Assembly (NCBI GenBank): GCA_946630645.1
Contig: CAMOZD010000045.1
Coordinates: 1-7,811, forward strand
Origin: an uncultured Lachnospiraceae bacterium
GTDB taxonomy: Bacteria > Bacillota > Clostridia > Lachnospirales > Lachnospiraceae
Direction: 5' to 3'
Length of the DNA: 7,811 nucleotides
Below the pieces are notes generated by a model. That model saw nothing but the letters and a program-made list of their open reading frames with translations, was not told the DNA's origin and made no database searches. The stretch's first letter is position 1, and the number at the start of each line of letters is the position of its first letter. This document shows, piece after piece, positions 6,391 to 7,811 of the stretch. Made by a program: the position numbers and the translations under genes.

Positions 6391-6900
6391 CTAGGCATTA
6401 CGGCCGCAGCACTTTTTATACTTCTTACCGCTGCCGCAGGGACAGGGGTCATTCCTTCCCACCTTGGGTGGTTTAACAACTGTGTTGGCCTTTCTCTGCT
6501 CTAAAAAGATCTCATGACGTCTGTCCTCACTGAGAAGAGCATCCCACTGGGGCAGGGAATAAAGCCACTCAGCCCTGGCAGCACACATATTATAATAGAG
6601 CTTCTCGATGTCATAATCCAGGTTGACAAGAGTATTCTCATCCATCTCCTCGATAGGATTAGGAGTCTTGAGACTGTCATTAATTCCATCAAGATAACCT
6701 GTAAAATAATTCAGGTCCATATTATACTTTGCCGCCAGTTCTGCAACGGTACCACTCACCGGATGGTCCGGGTCAGCCAGGATCTCTTCATATACTGCCT
6801 GCTCCTGATTAAAATAACCCTGCCAGAACTTCTTTCCGTCCGCTGTTCTGTCATCATGCTGCTGGTAAGCAAATTCTCTCCAATCACTTAATAAAGACAT
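6391..6900 (-). CDS. Short SEC-C metal-binding domain protein
   Basis: The 169-residue protein ends in a complete SEC-C motif, [15 protein letters not shown], with zinc-binding C153, C155, C164 and C165. SEC-C was first seen at the C-terminus of SecA, where it binds zinc and contacts SecB or ribosomes; many unrelated proteins carry it as a small interaction module. The N-terminal ~140 residues are acidic and probably helical, with Trp/Tyr-rich segments ([25 protein letters not shown]), and show no SecA ATPase or preprotein-binding motifs, so this is not a SecA fragment. No signal peptide or membrane segment is seen. The ATG at 6900 has GAGGG about 8 bases upstream, and an in-frame TGA (6928-6930) blocks an earlier start. 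It has its own promoter (6962-6990) and terminator (6282-6344), so it is probably a single-gene unit. The partner and exact role are unknown. Confidence 0.9.
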   Translation of the reverse strand: MSLLSDWREFAYQQHDDRTADGKKFWQGYFNQEQAVYEEILADPDHPVSGTVAELAAKYNMDLNYFTGYLDGINDSLKTPNPIEEMDENTLVNLDYDIEKLYYNMCAARAEWLYSLPQWDALLSEDRRHEIFLEQRKANTVVKPPKVGRNDPCPCGSGKKYKKCCGRNA

Positions 6901-6961
6901 AATAAATTCCCTCTCTATATATAATAATCATGAACTTGACCATCCAAATTCAGCAATAAAC

Positions 6962-6990
6962 AGTATAGCAAAGTTAAATGCTAAGTGCAA
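6962..6990 (-). promoter_or_regulatory. Sigma-A-type promoter of the SEC-C gene
   Basis: On the minus strand, -35 TTGCAC (6985-6990) and -10 TATACT (6962-6967) are 17 bases apart. Predicted start is near 6955, giving a leader of about 55 bases. It sits just after the stop of the upstream Lys/Ala-rich gene (7003). Confidence 0.75.
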
Positions 6991-7002
6991 GTAACAAAAT
7001 CA

Positions 7003-7656
7003 TCAGAAGAGATATACCTTACCTGAATTATTTCCGTTAATCACATAGTAGGCGGAAGCGTCCTCGGGCTTTAAATAAACATTTAATGAAGTGATATTTT
7101 TCACATCATGGCCCTCTTCCTGGTACTGCTTTTTGATTTTGGCGATCAGATCATCTACCTGGGACTCATTGCCCTGATACTGAATATAAACTGCAGTTTC
7201 ACAGATTAATTCATCTGTCTTAAGGGTCTTTTCCGCAGCTTTTTTCTCAGTTTTTACAGCCTTGTCTGCAGTCTTCTTCTCTGTCTTTACAGCCTTGTCT
7301 GCAGTCTTCTTCTCTGTCTTTATAGCCTTGTCTGCAGTCTTCTTCTCTGTCTTTACAGCTTTGTCTGCAGTCTTCGCAAGGTGATCTGTAACCTTATCTT
7401 CAGCCTTTGCCGGAGCATCCTCTACCTTCTTTACAGATTTGGATACAGATTTCTCTGCTGTCTTGACAGACTTGCTCTTTTTCTCTGTGACAGGCTTTGT
7501 CTCTGCCGGACTCTCATTTTTTGCACTGACAGAAGCTGCTGTTGCTGCTGTAACTGTCTCTGCCTGTTCTGTTACGGTTTCCTTAACTACAGGTGTCTCA
7601 ACTACTGCTTTCTTTTTTACAGCTGCTTTTTTTGTCTTAGTTTTCTTTGTCGGCAT
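7003..7656 (-). CDS. Lys/Ala-rich basic protein with histone-like repeats and a small C-terminal domain
   Basis: The 217-residue protein has two parts. Residues 1 to about 148 are built almost only from Lys, Ala, Thr, Glu, Val, Ser, Pro and Asp, start MPTKKTKTKKAAVKKK, and include tandem 11-residue repeats of the type TEKKTADKAVK at about 98-141. This resembles histone H1-like tails of bacterial nucleoid proteins, so DNA or RNA binding is inferred, not shown. The last ~68 residues look like a folded alpha/beta domain (AVYIQYQG, DDLIAKIKKQYQEEG, LNVYLKPEDASAYYVING). From memory this resembles a domain of unknown function in Lachnospiraceae proteins, perhaps DUF6465; a profile search would decide. 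No signal peptide or membrane segment. AAGGAG lies 9 bases before the ATG. It follows the tRNA-Gly terminator; no clear promoter of its own was found. Confidence 0.88.
   Translation of the reverse strand: MPTKKTKTKKAAVKKKAVVETPVVKETVTEQAETVTAATAASVSAKNESPAETKPVTEKKSKSVKTAEKSVSKSVKKVEDAPAKAEDKVTDHLAKTADKAVKTEKKTADKAIKTEKKTADKAVKTEKKTADKAVKTEKKAAEKTLKTDELICETAVYIQYQGNESQVDDLIAKIKKQYQEEGHDVKNITSLNVYLKPEDASAYYVINGNNSGKVYLF
7235..7366. repeat. Four 33-bp tandem repeats inside the Lys/Ala-rich gene
   Basis: Units start at 7235, 7268, 7301 and 7334, exactly 33 bp apart, with a partial fifth at 7367. The three units from 7268 differ at only a few bases; the 7235 unit is more diverged. Each encodes 11 residues in frame, so copy number can change without breaking the protein. 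Confidence 0.95.
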
Positions 7657-7665
7657 AATACATCA

Positions 7666-7671
7666 CTCCTT
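7666..7671 (-). promoter_or_regulatory. Ribosome binding site of the Lys/Ala-rich gene
   Basis: AAGGAG on the minus strand, 9 bases before the ATG at 7656. An ATG at 7663 lies in another frame and too close to this site. Confidence 0.75.
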
Positions 7672-7728
7672 AAATAAAGTAAAGTTATACCAATACCAAC
7701 ATTTTACTCTTTTTTCTCCATATTAAAG

Positions 7729-7755
7729 AAAAAACCGGGAACACCCCAGTTTTTT
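7729..7755 (-). terminator. Rho-independent terminator after tRNA-Gly
   Basis: An 11-bp stem (7729-7739 with 7745-7755, one G-U pair) encloses a 5-base loop. The 3' arm and following bases give a U-rich tract on the minus strand (TTTTTTCTTT). It starts only a few bases past the tRNA 3' end. The A/T arms could also let it work in the other direction. Confidence 0.85.
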
Positions 7756-7758
7756 CAG

Positions 7759-7811
7759 AGCACGAGACGGGATTCGAACCCGCGACCCTCGCCTTGGCAA
7801 GGCGATACTCC
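7759..7811 (-). tRNA. tRNA-Gly, anticodon GCC (5' part beyond the window edge)
   Basis: Read on the minus strand, the anticodon stem TCGCC/GGCGA encloses the loop TTGCCAA, giving anticodon GCC for glycine. A 5-base variable region, a T-arm with the TTCGAAT loop and stem GCGGG/CCCGT, and the 3' acceptor strand CTCGTGC with discriminator T follow. A U discriminator is usual for bacterial tRNA-Gly. The next bases are CTG, so CCA is not encoded and must be added after transcription. The 5' acceptor strand and most of the D-arm lie outside the window. Confidence 0.95.

Noticed and set aside
6391..6900. SecA fragment or pseudogene
   Set aside because: Only the C-terminal SEC-C motif is shared. The rest shows no SecA ATPase motifs, and the gene has its own promoter, start and terminator.
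6885..6943. Short upstream frame [12 protein letters not shown] overlapping the SEC-C start
   Set aside because: No ribosome binding site precedes its ATG, and its length is unremarkable for AT-rich leader DNA.
7672..7710. Promoter for the Lys/Ala-rich gene (TTGGTA-N17-TATTTA)
   Set aside because: The -10 would touch the ribosome binding site, so the transcript would start inside it. Other -10-like matches lack a usable -35.
7381..7726. Plus-strand Cys/Leu/Phe-rich frames that look like small membrane proteins
   Set aside because: These are complements of Lys/Ala codons in the repeat-rich gene; hydrophobicity is a composition artefact and no ribosome binding site is present.

Overview
The window looks like a chromosomal segment of a low-to-mid GC Gram-positive bacterium, most likely a clostridial species close to Lachnospiraceae. 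The reasons are strong AAGGAGG-type ribosome binding sites, sigma-A-like promoters, U-tailed hairpin terminators, a tRNA gene without an encoded CCA, and the protein set: an XPD/DinG-like helicase with a RecB/Cas4-like nuclease domain, a CBS-DRTGG family II pyrophosphatase, a short SEC-C protein and a Lys/Ala-rich protein. This taxonomic reading comes from recall, not a search. Every gene I can support lies on the minus strand, so the window is read right to left.

Right to left: a tRNA-Gly(GCC), cut by the window edge, ends in a hairpin terminator (7729-7759). It is followed by a Lys/Ala-rich protein with four in-frame 33-bp repeats (7003-7656). Next is a short SEC-C metal-binding protein with its own promoter and terminator (6391-6990). 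A 466-bp intergenic stretch then holds a clear promoter and, directly downstream in the presumed 5' leader, an array of imperfect 17-bp repeats (6064-6198). This leads into a 366-residue protein of unrecognised family (4824-5924), which is probably co-transcribed with a CBS-DRTGG pyrophosphatase (3093-4748, GTG start). A 507-bp AT-rich gap carries a strong hairpin terminator and perhaps a very short RNA. The last gene, which runs off the left edge, is a nuclease-helicase fusion (start 2585) with 36-bp tandem repeats inside its nuclease domain.

The window is mostly housekeeping: DNA repair or replication, pyrophosphate turnover, glycine tRNA, and probably a nucleoid-type basic protein. No mobile element, CRISPR array or complete defence system is visible. 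The least explained items are the 17-bp leader array, whose copies differ almost only by transitions, the repeat insertion that separates the catalytic motifs of the nuclease domain, and the unrecognised 366-residue protein.
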